From contig NZ_VTDO01000001.1 in the NCBI RefSeq assembly GCF_015627125.1, positions 1-64,000 on the forward strand: DNA of 64,000 bases, in the 5' to 3' direction. Below, piece by piece: positions 39,343 through 48,382 of this stretch. The notes beneath the pieces are model-generated. The model was not told the DNA's origin and did not search any database. It saw nothing but the letters and a program-made list of their open reading frames with translations. The translations under genes and the position numbers were made by a program. Position 1 is the stretch's first letter. Each line of letters begins with the position of its first letter. Source of the stretch: Acinetobacter rathckeae. Lineage in GTDB: Bacteria; Pseudomonadota; Gammaproteobacteria; Pseudomonadales; Moraxellaceae.

Positions 39343-39891
39343 ATTAAACCGACTGATCGTAACCAACAAGCAAGTAAAAGCAATCGCCCTGCTATCAATG
39401 ACGAAATTCGTGCAAAAGAAGTTCGTCTTGTTGGTGCAGATGGAGAACAAAAAGGAATTGTCTCTTTAGCAGAAGCAATTCGTGTTGCCGAGCAAGATGA
39501 TCTTGACTTGGTGGAAATTGTGGCGAATGCTGAACCACCTGTTTGTAAAGTCATGGATTACAACAAACATTTGTTTGACTTAAAGCAAAAACAAAAAGAT
39601 GCGAAGAAAAAACAGCATCAGGTGCAAGTCAAAGAAATTAAACTGCGTCCTGGCACAGATGTGGGTGATTACAACGTAAAACTACGTGCAATCATTCGTT
39701 TCTTAGAAGACGGAAACAAAGTGAAAATCACATTACGTTTCCGTGGTCGTGAAATGGCACACCAAGAACTTGGTCTTTTGCAGTTGCAAAAGATTGAAGC
39801 CGATGTGGTTGACCTAGGTGTTGTTGAACAAGCACCGAAAATGGAAGGTCGCCAAATGGGTATGCTTCTTGGGCCTAAAAAGAAAAACTAA
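39343..39891 (+). CDS. infC: Translation initiation factor IF-3, AUU start
   Basis: Essential initiation factor that checks the start codon and keeps 30S subunits free. Reading from ATT 39343 gives 182 aa beginning [20 protein letters not shown], the normal N-terminal domain; GGAG (39331-39334) lies eight bases before it. The first ATG in frame (39508) would remove a third of the protein. The rare AUU start is the basis of IF-3 autorepression in E. coli and is expected to act here too. The C-terminal domain has [17 protein letters not shown] and ends PKKKN. Confidence 0.95.
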   Translation: MKPTDRNQQASKSNRPAINDEIRAKEVRLVGADGEQKGIVSLAEAIRVAEQDDLDLVEIVANAEPPVCKVMDYNKHLFDLKQKQKDAKKKQHQVQVKEIKLRPGTDVGDYNVKLRAIIRFLEDGNKVKITLRFRGREMAHQELGLLQLQKIEADVVDLGVVEQAPKMEGRQMGMLLGPKKKN

Positions 39892-39913
39892 CAGGTCAGT
39901 GATGACTTGAAAT

Positions 39914-39948
39914 GAAAAGGGCCAACTCGCATGAGTTGGCCCTTTTTT
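39914..39948 (+). terminator. terminator after infC
   Basis: AAAAGGGCCAACTC, loop GCAT, GAGTTGGCCCTTTTTT. A strong stem right after infC; rpmI and rplT do not follow. Confidence 0.92.
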
Positions 39949-40703
39949 AATCTAATGCGTGTTTTATCTTGAAATAAATTTGTGCTTTAAAGTGACTTTT
40001 ATGCTTTGATTTCTAGCGTAATCAGCCATTTGATTCAGTTCAATCACCTATATAGAGTCATTATTATTGATTTATACATACTATAAGTGATTTTTGGTCA
40101 AAGTATTGAATGACCTATGAAGCAAATCATCATGTAGCCCTCTGTATGTTTATTCTATTCGTTTTTAATGATGCATTGTTTCCTTGGCTATGTAAGATCT
40201 TTTATTCAAAGAGGATAACAATTCATTAAGCTATAAAAGGGTGTGGCTTTTTAATTAATGTTTTAATTCAGTTGCTTATAGCTTGAGTGGGTGCTGTTTG
40301 TGAGTGGGTAAAATGAATTGTCATATCTTGGTTGAGTGTATTTATGTGTGGGTTAGTATTTTAATAAACAACAAGTTGAAGCATGGGCAGTGATTGTTTT
40401 GGTTGTATTAAATTTGATTTATTGGGGGCTTAGCTTCACCGCAATATAGAATATTTTGTTGCATCTTTTTTCAAAATCACGAGACTAAAAAAAGCTTTGC
40501 TGATTTTTAAATCAGTATTTTATTCAATAAAAAATTATGATTTTCATAAACTAATCTAATTATTACAAATTACGTTACTCATGTATCAGTTTGGTGAAAA
40601 TGATCTTGTTTACAATGTAAACATGTGTATATTGCTCATTAGAGAGAAAGTATTTGTTAAATGTAAATTACAAATATAAATCAGAATTGACAGGGGACTG
40701 TAA
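39949..40703. other. AT-rich region before bfmR, with a possible decayed gene
   Basis: About 750 bp with no intact gene. One fragment on the plus strand (40357-40449) reads as an amphipathic-to-hydrophobic peptide (KQQVEAWAVIVLVVLNLIYW) with no start codon and flanking stops, which looks like a gene remnant. The 3' part (from about 40560) holds TTACA-type motifs and palindromes near the bfmR promoter. Otherwise nothing recognised. Confidence 0.4.
40563..40680. promoter_or_regulatory. candidate operator region upstream of bfmR
   Basis: Contains the palindrome TGTTTACAATGTAAACA (40607-40623; 7-bp arms, 3-bp spacer) and further TTACA or TTAC copies near 40563, 40570 and 40668. OmpR-type regulators bind repeated half sites, and BfmR is reported to regulate its own promoter, so this is a likely control region. 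The assignment is by eye. Confidence 0.4.
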
Positions 40704-41420
40704 ATGAGCCAAGAAGAAAAGCTACCGAAAATCTTAATTGTTGAAGATGATGAGCGTCTAGCACGTTTAACCCAAGAATACCTAATTCGTAATGGGTTAG
40801 AAGTCGCTGTTGAGCCAGATGGTAACCGTGCAATCCGCCGTATTATTGCAGAACAACCAGATATGGTTGTGCTTGATGTGATGCTACCTGGTGCAGATGG
40901 CTTAACGGTTTGCCGTGAAGTTCGTGCACATTACCATCAACCTATTTTAATGCTTACTGCACGTACAGAAGATATGGACCAAGTACTTGGTTTAGAAATG
41001 GGTGCAGATGACTATGTTGCTAAGCCTGTACAACCCCGTGTTTTACTTGCACGTATTCGCGCATTATTACGCCGTACAGAAAACACTGTGGAAGATGAAG
41101 GTTCACAACGTATTGAATTTGATGACCTTGTGATTGACAACGGTGGTCGATCAGTGACATTACATGGTGAGCTTGTTGATTTTACCAGCGCTGAGTATGA
41201 CCTATTATGGTTACTTGCATCGAATGCAGGCCGTATTTTGTCACGTGAAGATATTTTTGAGCGTTTACGTGGTATTGAGTATGATGGCCAAGACCGCTCA
41301 ATTGATGTGCGTATTTCAAGAATTCGACCAAAAATTGGCGATGACCCTGAAAACCCGAAACGTATTAAAACTGTACGCAGTAAAGGTTACTTATTTGTTA
41401 AAGAAACAAGTGGCCTTTAA
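40704..41420 (+). CDS. bfmR: BfmR, OmpR-family response regulator
   Basis: 238 aa: receiver domain with the acidic pocket VEDDERL and phospho-acceptor Asp58 (VVLDVMLPG), Lys in AKPVQPR, and a winged-helix DNA-binding domain (about 130-235, ending KTVRSKGYLF). Size and pairing with the next gene match Acinetobacter BfmR, also called RstA-like, which controls csu pili, capsule, envelope stress responses and desiccation survival. CAGGGGA lies before the ATG. Confidence 0.92.
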   Translation: MSQEEKLPKILIVEDDERLARLTQEYLIRNGLEVAVEPDGNRAIRRIIAEQPDMVVLDVMLPGADGLTVCREVRAHYHQPILMLTARTEDMDQVLGLEMGADDYVAKPVQPRVLLARIRALLRRTENTVEDEGSQRIEFDDLVIDNGGRSVTLHGELVDFTSAEYDLLWLLASNAGRILSREDIFERLRGIEYDGQDRSIDVRISRIRPKIGDDPENPKRIKTVRSKGYLFVKETSGL

Positions 41421-41460
41421 TTCATAATGTGTGATTGCTTTACCCTAAGGAAAACGATTC

Positions 41461-43092
41461 GTGCTTAAACACAGTATATTCCTGCGTATTTATGCAACTG
41501 TTGTTGGTATGGTAGTTTTAATCACAGTCTTTGCGTACTTTTCTACGCAAGTGGTTAATTATAACCGTGCCCAGCAGTACCGAGAGTCACTCACAGATGG
41601 TATTTCTTATGTGATGACCCAAGGGGTAGAGCGTCAAGCCACTATGCAACAAAAGAAAGATTGGATTTCAGATGCGTCTGATCTTTTAGATTTACCTTTA
41701 CATTTGGTTGATGCAAACCAGATAGAACTGTCTAGTTCAGAGCAAAAGCGTATAGATAATCAGCAGGCCGTGGTGCGTTATGATGCACAAAGCATGGTTG
41801 CAAATATTTATATGGGCTTAAAAACAGACAGCAAGCATTATCTATTATTAAACGTCAATAAAATTGGCGAACGTCAAATGAAGGCGTTACCGATCTTCAT
41901 TTTAGACTATTTAATTTATTACCCTGGTCAAGAGCAACAACACCTAAAAACCATACAACAGCATTTTTCTTATCCGATAGAAATGCGTTCAGTTCTCGAT
42001 TTAGGTTTAGACTCTGAGCAAATTGGTCGTCTCAGACAAGACCAAAGTATTTTGTTGTACCGCGACAGTGCAACCATGCGTGGTACAACCATCTCTATTG
42101 TTTCACCTCTATTAAACAATCCATCCGAAGTGTTGGTGATAGGCCCTGTGCCTATGTTTAATTGGATGCCTGTAGAGTTAGCGGCTGCGATCACCTTGCT
42201 GAGTTTATTCTTACTCTGTATAGGTGTGTATTTTGCAATTTTTCCACTCCAACGCAAAGTCAAACAAACCATTGGGGCATTAGACCAGATTAAAAGTGGT
42301 GATTTATCGGCACGTTTAAATGTAGATGGCTATGATGAAATGGCCAGTTTATCTTCTAGCTACAATGATATGGCAAATCATATTGAGCGCTTAATTGAAG
42401 CCCAACGTGAGCTTATGCGTGCAGTATCACATGAATTACGGACCCCCGTTGCACGTATTCGCTTTGGTATGGAAATGTTGGCAGATGAAGATGATTATGA
42501 GTTTAGACAAAGCCAAGTTGAGATGATCGATAAAGATATTGAAGCTTTAAATACACTTATTGATGAAATTATGACCTATGCCAAGCTTGAGCAGGGTACA
42601 CCATCGTTAGATATTGAAGAGATTGATATTGCGTCGGTATTAAGCCAAGTGCTTACAGAAACGCAAGCTTTAAAAACAGGTAAAGAGATTATTTTAAGCG
42701 CACCTGCCGCAGATGTAGTGGCAGAAGCAGAGCGCCGTTATTTACACAGAGTTGTACAAAACTTGGTCGGAAATGCAGTCAGGCATTGCCATACGAAAGT
42801 TCGTATTAGTGGCGGTATTCAAGAAGATGGTTTGGCATTTGTCTGTGTTGAGGATGATGGTGAGGGCATTGCAGAAGAAGATCGTGAGCGTGTTTTTGAG
42901 GCTTTTGCCCGTTTAGATGACAGTCGTACTCGTGCTTCTGGAGGCTATGGTTTGGGTTTATCTATTGTGAGTCGTATTGCATTTTGGTTTGGTGGAGCGA
43001 TTAATGTAGATCAAAGCCCAACATTAAAAGGGGCTCGTTTTACCATGACTTGGCCTGCTATCCGTCCAAGCGTACACTCTAAATCTAAATAA
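41461..43092 (+). CDS. bfmS: BfmS, sensor histidine kinase
   Basis: Inner-membrane kinase/phosphatase for BfmR, 543 aa. TM1 (about 9-30), a periplasmic domain (31-235), TM2 (about 238-262), HAMP, HisKA with His324 (AVSHELRTP) and HATPase (DDGEGIAEEDRERVF, GYGLGLSIV). Starts with GTG at 41461 after AAGGAAAA. Lies 40 bp after bfmR, so the two are probably one operon. Confidence 0.92.
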   Translation: MLKHSIFLRIYATVVGMVVLITVFAYFSTQVVNYNRAQQYRESLTDGISYVMTQGVERQATMQQKKDWISDASDLLDLPLHLVDANQIELSSSEQKRIDNQQAVVRYDAQSMVANIYMGLKTDSKHYLLLNVNKIGERQMKALPIFILDYLIYYPGQEQQHLKTIQQHFSYPIEMRSVLDLGLDSEQIGRLRQDQSILLYRDSATMRGTTISIVSPLLNNPSEVLVIGPVPMFNWMPVELAAAITLLSLFLLCIGVYFAIFPLQRKVKQTIGALDQIKSGDLSARLNVDGYDEMASLSSSYNDMANHIERLIEAQRELMRAVSHELRTPVARIRFGMEMLADEDDYEFRQSQVEMIDKDIEALNTLIDEIMTYAKLEQGTPSLDIEEIDIASVLSQVLTETQALKTGKEIILSAPAADVVAEAERRYLHRVVQNLVGNAVRHCHTKVRISGGIQEDGLAFVCVEDDGEGIAEEDRERVFEAFARLDDSRTRASGGYGLGLSIVSRIAFWFGGAINVDQSPTLKGARFTMTWPAIRPSVHSKSK

Positions 43093-43247
43093 AGCATAAA
43101 AATACGAGAATAACTCTATAAGGTGCTTAGCCCACTTTTAAGTACCTATTTAATGCAAGCTTGTTTAAATAGTGTCACTTTACTTGATAAGGATATTAGT
43201 TATAAATTTTTATACGCCAATCGCATATTGGAAAGTGTAGCCATTTT

Positions 43248-43280
43248 GAAAAAAACGAGAGCGAGTAGCCCTCGTTTCAT
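43248..43280 (-). terminator. terminator of the GNAT gene
   Basis: On the minus strand AACGAGGGC and GCTCTCGTT pair (one mismatch) and are followed by a T-run (plus strand A-run at 43248-43254), just after the acetyltransferase stop. Confidence 0.6.
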
Positions 43281-43296
43281 ATCGTCTTCTACTATA

Positions 43297-43848
43297 TTAA
43301 ATTGAAGCAAACTTTTCGTTCCATTCTTCTTTTGTTATTTCCCATAGCTCAGTATCAAATTCTCCAGCGATATATTGTTTTTTACTGGTTGATATTAATC
43401 GCATACCTGCTTTTTCAGATATTTTTTTTGATGCAAAATTCATCTTTGCCTTTGGTGCACGTAAAACCTTTTTATTCAAGCTATTGAACCAGAAGTCAGT
43501 GATAATCGTACTTGCTTCTGTCATATAGCCATTGCCTTGCCATTTTGGCGTAAGCCAAAAACCTCGATGGTCATCTTCTCTTTCTGTGAGTAAAATCATT
43601 CCGATGATTGTATTTGGCTCTTCTTTACGTCGAATGGTCCAATGCCAAGCAGTTCCTTTTTCCGATGCAGGAAGGGCAATATTATTTACATATTGGTATG
43701 CACCATCTTCAGGATATGGCCAAGGGAAATTAGCAGCAAGATAGCGAACGATTTCCCATTGTGGGAAAGTGGCTTGAATCTGATCTGCATCTATTGATTC
43801 TAAGGGACAGAGCAAAAGGTTTTCTGTTTCAAATTTAGGTGCTTTCAT
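43297..43848 (-). CDS. GNAT acetyltransferase, RimJ/RimL-like
   Basis: 183-aa N-acetyltransferase domain protein. Matches the Acetyltransf_3 pattern: the N-terminal FETENLLLCPLESIDADQIQ, central TIIGMILLTEREDDHRGFWL and the acetyl-CoA region KWQGNGYMTEASTIITDFWF, then NFASKKISEKAGMRLIST. Related proteins acetylate ribosomal proteins or small amines; the substrate here is unknown. Single gene on the minus strand, convergent with bfmRS. Confidence 0.85.
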   Translation of the reverse strand: MKAPKFETENLLLCPLESIDADQIQATFPQWEIVRYLAANFPWPYPEDGAYQYVNNIALPASEKGTAWHWTIRRKEEPNTIIGMILLTEREDDHRGFWLTPKWQGNGYMTEASTIITDFWFNSLNKKVLRAPKAKMNFASKKISEKAGMRLISTSKKQYIAGEFDTELWEITKEEWNEKFASI

Positions 43849-44064
43849 TTAAAAATACTTTTTTAGTGTGTCAGATTATTGTGTATGTCGGTTTTATTAT
43901 TGATCTCACATTTTTACCAAAAATACAATCGAGTCGGTCAATATTTATAGTTTAGCGATATAACTGAAAGGAAGTTTTAAATCTTCTTCAATGATTTGAA
44001 ATTGTACTGATGTTATTATTTATAAAATATTTTAGTATTCAGTTTTAAAATTAAGTTTTCTATG

Positions 44065-44375
44065 ATGAAAAAACAATTATTTTCTTAGCTTTACCGTTTG
44101 TTTGTTCCATTTCACATGCAGCAGAGAGTGAACAGTGTGATGGCCTTGCATATGCTGCAGACACACTAATGACTTTTCATCAGATGGGTTCAGATGTAGA
44201 AAAAGCGAAAAGTATTTATAGAAAACTTTTCAAAGAAGATAGTGAGGTTTTCAATCAGATCGTAGATGAAGTAAAGAAATCACCTGTTTATAGCAAAGAC
44301 GAAGAAGCAGAAAAATCTATAGAAAGCTTTAAAAATAAATGGAAGAACTACTGTATAGAAAACAATATAAAATGA
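44065..44375 (+). pseudogene. Small secreted protein gene broken by a 1-base indel in an A-tract
   Basis: From ATG 44065 the start frame reads MKK then stops within a few codons. If the six-A run (44068-44073) had seven A, one frame would run to 44375 as a ~104-aa protein beginning with a signal peptide (MKKTIIFLALPFVCSISHAA) and a mature part with two Cys, rich in Lys/Glu (EKAKSIYRKLFKEDSEVFNQ). As it stands only the region from ATG 44169 (68 aa, no signal) is open. Either a real mutation, a phase-variable tract, or a sequence error. Family not recognised. Confidence 0.7.
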
Positions 44376-44439
44376 TTTTTGGTTGAGTTAATTATTTAAA
44401 TATTTCATAGAATTAAAGTAATACCAATTCTATAACACT

Positions 44440-44470
44440 AAAAAAAGGGGCATTTAAAGCCCCTATTTTA
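44440..44470 (-). terminator. terminator of the 44468 gene
   Basis: AGGGGC and GCCCCT around a 7-nt loop with an A-run on the left (T-run for the minus strand), overlapping the stop of the minus-strand unknown gene. Confidence 0.7.
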
Positions 44471-44824
44471 TTCGTAGGTTGCTGCATCAGGTGGAATAAG
44501 CGGGTGTGCATCATCAACTAAAGCGTTCACTGCACTTTCATTGAGGAAAATGGTTGTGGTGTGTTCATTAGAGTGAATGTCATAGTGGTTAATCAGTGTG
44601 ACATCACCAGAAAGAGTTTCAACAACATACTTGCTTGCAAGGTGTAAAATGCCATCTAGGTTGACTGAAGCAGAGGCCATATCGTTTTGAAATAAGGTTT
44701 TAAACTCTTGTAAAGAGAAACTAAGATGGTCGGTTTTTTCTTTAAATAGTTTATCTTGGATATGGCGAATAACCAGTTGAGCTCCTAAAAAATAATTTGA
44801 TTTATGATTAAATTCTAAATTCAT
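44468..44824 (-). CDS. Hypothetical protein, 118 aa
   Basis: No family recognised. A soluble, mildly acidic protein with no signal peptide, helical at the start (YFLGAQLVIRHIQDKLFKEK) and strand-rich after (YVVETLSGDVTLINHYDIHS). GAGGGATT lies before the ATG. It has its own terminator, so it is a single-gene unit between the broken secreted-protein gene and upp. Confidence 0.65.
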   Translation of the reverse strand: MNLEFNHKSNYFLGAQLVIRHIQDKLFKEKTDHLSFSLQEFKTLFQNDMASASVNLDGILHLASKYVVETLSGDVTLINHYDIHSNEHTTTIFLNESAVNALVDDAHPLIPPDAATYE

Positions 44825-45072
44825 AGCTAATCCCTCTATTATTTCGGTATTGTATCCATATTTTGATATTAGCTGATCTCAACGATTTTGATCTGTATAA
44901 GAACTGCTACATTTTTTAAATTTATACCAGTATTTATATGTTTAATAGTAAATAGACGTAAATTTAAGCATTTTTAATTTGGACTTTAAAAAAAATGCCA
45001 TGCTAAAACGTATTTGGCAGATATTTGCATGTTTGCAGTACAAGAGTTTTTTAATTTCTAAATGAAAAGCGG

Positions 45073-45078
45073 TATACT
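45073..45078 (+). promoter_or_regulatory. probable -10 element of upp
   Basis: TATACT at 45073-45078, 34 bp before the GTG start at 45113. A start at ATG 45062 would put this promoter inside the coding sequence, which supports the shorter protein. The -35 region is AT-rich and not clear. Confidence 0.4.
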
Positions 45079-45112
45079 AAAAACAATTTGGTTTGTAGTT
45101 AGGTATATCTCT

Positions 45113-45751
45113 GTGCCCATTCAAGAAATTCGTCATCCGCTCATTCGCCACAAAATTGGTTTATTACGCCGTGAAAATATAAGCACAAAAAACTTTCGTG
45201 AGTTATCACAGGAAGTGACTATGTTGCTAACTTATGAAGCCACGCAAGATTTACATGTGGTTGATCAAGAGATTGAAGGGTGGGCAGGCTCTGTCACTGT
45301 AGAGCGTATTGCAGGTAAAAAAATTACAGTTGTACCTATTTTACGTGCTGGTATTGGCATGCTTGATGGTTTTTTAAATTTAATTCCAAGTGCAAAAGTT
45401 AGTGTTTTAGGTTTAGAACGTGATGAAGAAACGCTTGAAGTACGTACTTATTATAAAAAACTCGTTCCTGATGTAGCAAACCGTATTGCGATGATTATCG
45501 ATCCAATGCTAGCCACAGGTAATTCTTTGATTGCTGCCATTGATGTACTCAAAGCCAGCGGTTGTAAAGATATTCGTGTGATGGTATTGGTTGCTGCACC
45601 TGAAGGGATTAAAAAAGTAGAAGATAAACATCCAGATGTACGTATTTTTACTGCATCGATTGATCAAGGATTGAATGAGCAAGGCTATATTGTGCCAGGC
45701 TTAGGTGATGCTGGCGATAAGATTTTTGGTAGTGTGCAAAAAGGCGATTAA
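45113..45751 (+). CDS. upp: Uracil phosphoribosyltransferase
   Basis: Salvage enzyme making UMP from uracil and PRPP. From GTG 45113 the product is 212 aa and starts (M)[19 protein letters not shown], the family N-terminus. A longer frame opens at ATG 45062, but its 17 extra residues are unlike Upp and cover a likely -10 box. The PRPP loop is [13 protein letters not shown]; the uracil site [20 protein letters not shown]. Monocistronic, with a terminator. Confidence 0.94.
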   Translation: MPIQEIRHPLIRHKIGLLRRENISTKNFRELSQEVTMLLTYEATQDLHVVDQEIEGWAGSVTVERIAGKKITVVPILRAGIGMLDGFLNLIPSAKVSVLGLERDEETLEVRTYYKKLVPDVANRIAMIIDPMLATGNSLIAAIDVLKASGCKDIRVMVLVAAPEGIKKVEDKHPDVRIFTASIDQGLNEQGYIVPGLGDAGDKIFGSVQKGD

Positions 45752-45758
45752 TTTTTTT

Positions 45759-45790
45759 AAAGCCTGTATCAGATTTGATACAGGCTTTTT
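45759..45790. terminator. bidirectional terminator between upp and the LysR gene
   Basis: AAAGCCTGTATC, loop AGATTT, GATACAGGCTTTTTTT. A 10-bp stem with T-runs on both strands, between convergent genes. Confidence 0.9.
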
Positions 45791-46696
45791 TTAAATCTCT
45801 TCAAGTGGTCTAGATACTTTTGCCTCGCAAAACTTCATAAATAATTTAAGCCCAGGCCCTTGGTATTTTTGTTGATGCATGAGCATATACAGCGGTCTTT
45901 TGAGTGACCAAAACGGTGTTTTGAGCGTGACCAACTGTCCTGTTTCTAGCATGGGTTTGAGTGCTAATTTAGAAATACAAGAAAGCCCTAAGCCACCTGC
46001 AACCACTTTTAAAATGGCTTCATTGTGACCTAGGGTCAGCCTTATACTGGCACCTTTAAGGTCTTTTAAAATCACATGATTAAACACATCTCGTGTACCA
46101 GAGCCTTCTTCTCTTAAAACCCACTCAATGTCTTGAAAGTCTTTGATGGTTAAAGGGCGTTTCAGTTTGGCTAAAGGGTGGTCTGGTGAGCAACATACCG
46201 CCAATTCATCATCATGCCAATGCATTGTGTGTAGCTGTGGCAAATGACATTCACCTTCAATCAGTGCAACATCTAATTGAAATTGACTAACAGCTTCAAT
46301 CATTTGTCTTGTATTACCGACCTGTAATTGTAAGTGTGCTTGTGGCTGGTATTTTAAAAAGTCTGCCATCAGGTCTGGCATGAGGTAGTCACTGATGGTT
46401 AGTGTTGCACCTAAACGTAAGTCGATGTTTTGTAACTCACCCCGAGCAACCAGTTCAAATGACTCACATCTGCCTAAAATTTCCAGTGCTTGTGGAAGTA
46501 GAAATCGACCAAGCTCATTGAGCTGTAGTCTTTTACCTAAGCGGTCAAATAGTGGAACACCTAAACCATCTTCAAGGTCGGCAAGTGCCATACTTGCTGC
46601 ACTTTGAGTCAGCTTAACGGCATCACTTGCTTTGGTAACAGTGCCTTCTTGTGCGACAGCGACAAAAACAGCCAGTTGGCGTAACGTCATACGCAT
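45791..46696 (-). CDS. LysR-family regulator, divergent from fpr (FinR-like)
   Basis: 301-aa LysR-type regulator: an N-terminal winged helix (LRQLAVFVAVAQEGTVTKAS, SQ/TQSAASMALADLE) and a C-terminal inducer-binding domain. It is divergent from the ferredoxin-NADP reductase gene with 87 bp between starts, the same arrangement as FinR and fpr in Pseudomonas, where FinR activates fpr under oxidative stress. By that position I infer a FinR-like role; sequence alone shows only LysR family. Confidence 0.8.
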   Translation of the reverse strand: MRMTLRQLAVFVAVAQEGTVTKASDAVKLTQSAASMALADLEDGLGVPLFDRLGKRLQLNELGRFLLPQALEILGRCESFELVARGELQNIDLRLGATLTISDYLMPDLMADFLKYQPQAHLQLQVGNTRQMIEAVSQFQLDVALIEGECHLPQLHTMHWHDDELAVCCSPDHPLAKLKRPLTIKDFQDIEWVLREEGSGTRDVFNHVILKDLKGASIRLTLGHNEAILKVVAGGLGLSCISKLALKPMLETGQLVTLKTPFWSLKRPLYMLMHQQKYQGPGLKLFMKFCEAKVSRPLEEI

Positions 46697-46724
46697 AGTT
46701 AGTGTAGCCTTAAATGGAAAATAT

Positions 46725-46738
46725 CAATATTTATATTG
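46725..46738. promoter_or_regulatory. candidate LysR operator between the regulator and fpr
   Basis: Perfect palindrome CAATATTTATATTG (6-bp arms, 2-bp centre), 46 bp before the fpr start and 29 bp before the regulator start. Consistent with a T-N11-A type site by position, but found by eye. Confidence 0.4.
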
Positions 46739-46783
46739 TCATGCTAACATGAGGTTACCATTTCTTATACATACATTGAAATT

Positions 46784-47545
46784 ATGAGTCTTGAAAAATT
46801 TACCATTGAAACTGTATTGTCAGTGACCCGTTGGTCGGATCATTTATTTAGTTTTACCATGACTCGTCCAGCATCGTTTAAATTTACCGCAGGGCAGTTT
46901 GCTCGTATTGGGTTATCTGTAGATGGTGAGTTGGTGGTTCGAGCATATTCTGTAGTGTCTTCGCCTTATGATGATACTTTAGAGTTTTTTTCAATTGTTG
47001 TACCAAATGGTGCTTTTACCTCACATTTGAAAGATTTAACTGTGGGCACTGAAATTTATTTAGAAAAAGTCGCCTATGGCTTTTTAACATTGGCACGTTA
47101 TCAAGCACCTCAGCCACAAGATTTATGGTTATTGGCAACAGGGACAGGTGTTGCACCGTTTTTGTCGATGTTACAAGATTTTGCTGTGTGGAAAGACTAT
47201 CAACATATTTTCTTGGCTTATAGCGTGCGTACACCTGAAGAATTGGCATATGCTGATAAAATACAGCAGATTTTAGAGGTGTTTTCAGAAGGGCATCAGG
47301 GCTTTAAATTTATTCCAATTATTACCCGTGATCCAGAGGCAGTACTCAACCAAAGATTACCCACTTTGATTGAAACAGGTAGATTTGAAGAATTTGCAGG
47401 TCATTGCTTGAGTGTAGAAACAAGTCATGTGATGTTGTGTGGTAATCCGCAAATGGTTGAAGATACTAAAAGTGCCTTGAAAGCCAAAGGTTTACTCATG
47501 AATAGGCGTGGTGAAGGCAATATTGCAGTTGAAAACTATTGGTAG
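46784..47545 (+). CDS. fpr: Ferredoxin/flavodoxin-NADP+ reductase
   Basis: 253-aa FAD enzyme passing electrons between NADPH and ferredoxin or flavodoxin. FAD site RAYSVVSSPYDD (about 47-58, RxYS), NADP site GTGVAPFLSML (about 122-132), CGNPQMVEDTK near the end and a C-terminal aromatic residue (ENYW). This is the shorter bacterial class. Divergent from a LysR regulator likely to control it. Confidence 0.93.
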   Translation: MSLEKFTIETVLSVTRWSDHLFSFTMTRPASFKFTAGQFARIGLSVDGELVVRAYSVVSSPYDDTLEFFSIVVPNGAFTSHLKDLTVGTEIYLEKVAYGFLTLARYQAPQPQDLWLLATGTGVAPFLSMLQDFAVWKDYQHIFLAYSVRTPEELAYADKIQQILEVFSEGHQGFKFIPIITRDPEAVLNQRLPTLIETGRFEEFAGHCLSVETSHVMLCGNPQMVEDTKSALKAKGLLMNRRGEGNIAVENYW

Positions 47546-47546
47546 T

Positions 47547-47972
47547 TTAGTGTGCAAATGCATCTAAGGTCTGACGTATTTCAGCCAATGCAGTATTTAA
47601 GTCGGAAGTAAGCCATGTTGGCTCAAAAAAACCTGAATACAGTTCGACACGGTCTGACGGAATCACAAGGCGAATAAGGCATTCCTCATCGACCAAGCGC
47701 CAAGGAATAATTGGTGTTTCTTGGTCTATAAAAGGCGTAACGTTGCGAATATCGATCACCATTGCAGTAATACAATCATATGGTGCAGGTAAAAGCGAAA
47801 ACTCATCTGTTCTACGGCGTATATACTCAAGGTCTTCCCATTGTAGGGTATAGCCTGCCTTATAAAACTCAATAATACCAATAATATGTTGGTCACGTGT
47901 TAAATGCACGTGGCATTGGTGAGTCATGTCTGTATTTAAGTCAAGTGAAATAGGAGTGAGTGTGTATGCCAT
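47547..47972 (-). CDS. Hypothetical protein, 141 aa
   Basis: No family recognised with confidence. A soluble, acidic protein with alternating strand-like and charged stretches (CHVHLTRDQHIIGIIEFYKA, AMVIDIRNVTPFIDQETPII, WRLVDEECLIRLVIPSDRVE). Convergent with fpr, with only one base between the stop codons, so its 3' end shares the fpr mRNA end on the opposite strand. Confidence 0.65.
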   Translation of the reverse strand: MAYTLTPISLDLNTDMTHQCHVHLTRDQHIIGIIEFYKAGYTLQWEDLEYIRRRTDEFSLLPAPYDCITAMVIDIRNVTPFIDQETPIIPWRLVDEECLIRLVIPSDRVELYSGFFEPTWLTSDLNTALAEIRQTLDAFAH

Positions 47973-48382
47973 ACAATAACGGTTTTTAAAGGTTAATGCA
48001 TATTTTACCTCATTTTTATATCGACATAAAATAAGGTTAATCGGTTTACTTCTGCGGTTGCCATGAGTTTTTGTATTGCATTCATGCAGTTATTTTTATG
48101 TTTATTGTTACTTAGAATAAGAAAAAAATGATTAGATTGTATACTTAATCCGTATAAAAAAGTATCTGTTTGCTATTTTTGTGATAAATAGAACACATTT
48201 TTGTTCGTTGTTGTTATGACAATACAAAAATATTTTTACCGTATGATTATTTGAAATGAAGGTATGTTGCTCGTAAAAAAGCTGCATGTGTATTGTGAAA
48301 AAAGCATAGATGGCTAATTTGATATATACAGCGGGCTGAGTGACAAAATATTTAATTTGCAATAAAAACAAGAGGTATAAAA
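47973..48382. other. noncoding gap before the channel gene
   Basis: 410 bp, very AT-rich. One minus-strand open frame (48132-48371, 79 codons) is rich in Phe, Ile and Tyr with no Shine-Dalgarno and looks like chance. AAGAGGT at 48371-48377 is the ribosome binding site of the following gene. Nothing else recognised. Confidence 0.4.

Noticed and set aside
43123..43305. 60-codon plus-strand frame after bfmS
   Set aside because: Starts with GTG without a ribosome binding site, runs over the GNAT terminator hairpin and into the GNAT gene end; no protein-like pattern.
48132..48371. 79-codon minus-strand frame before the channel gene
   Set aside because: Low-complexity Phe/Ile/Tyr composition expected of AT-rich noncoding DNA, and no Shine-Dalgarno sequence.
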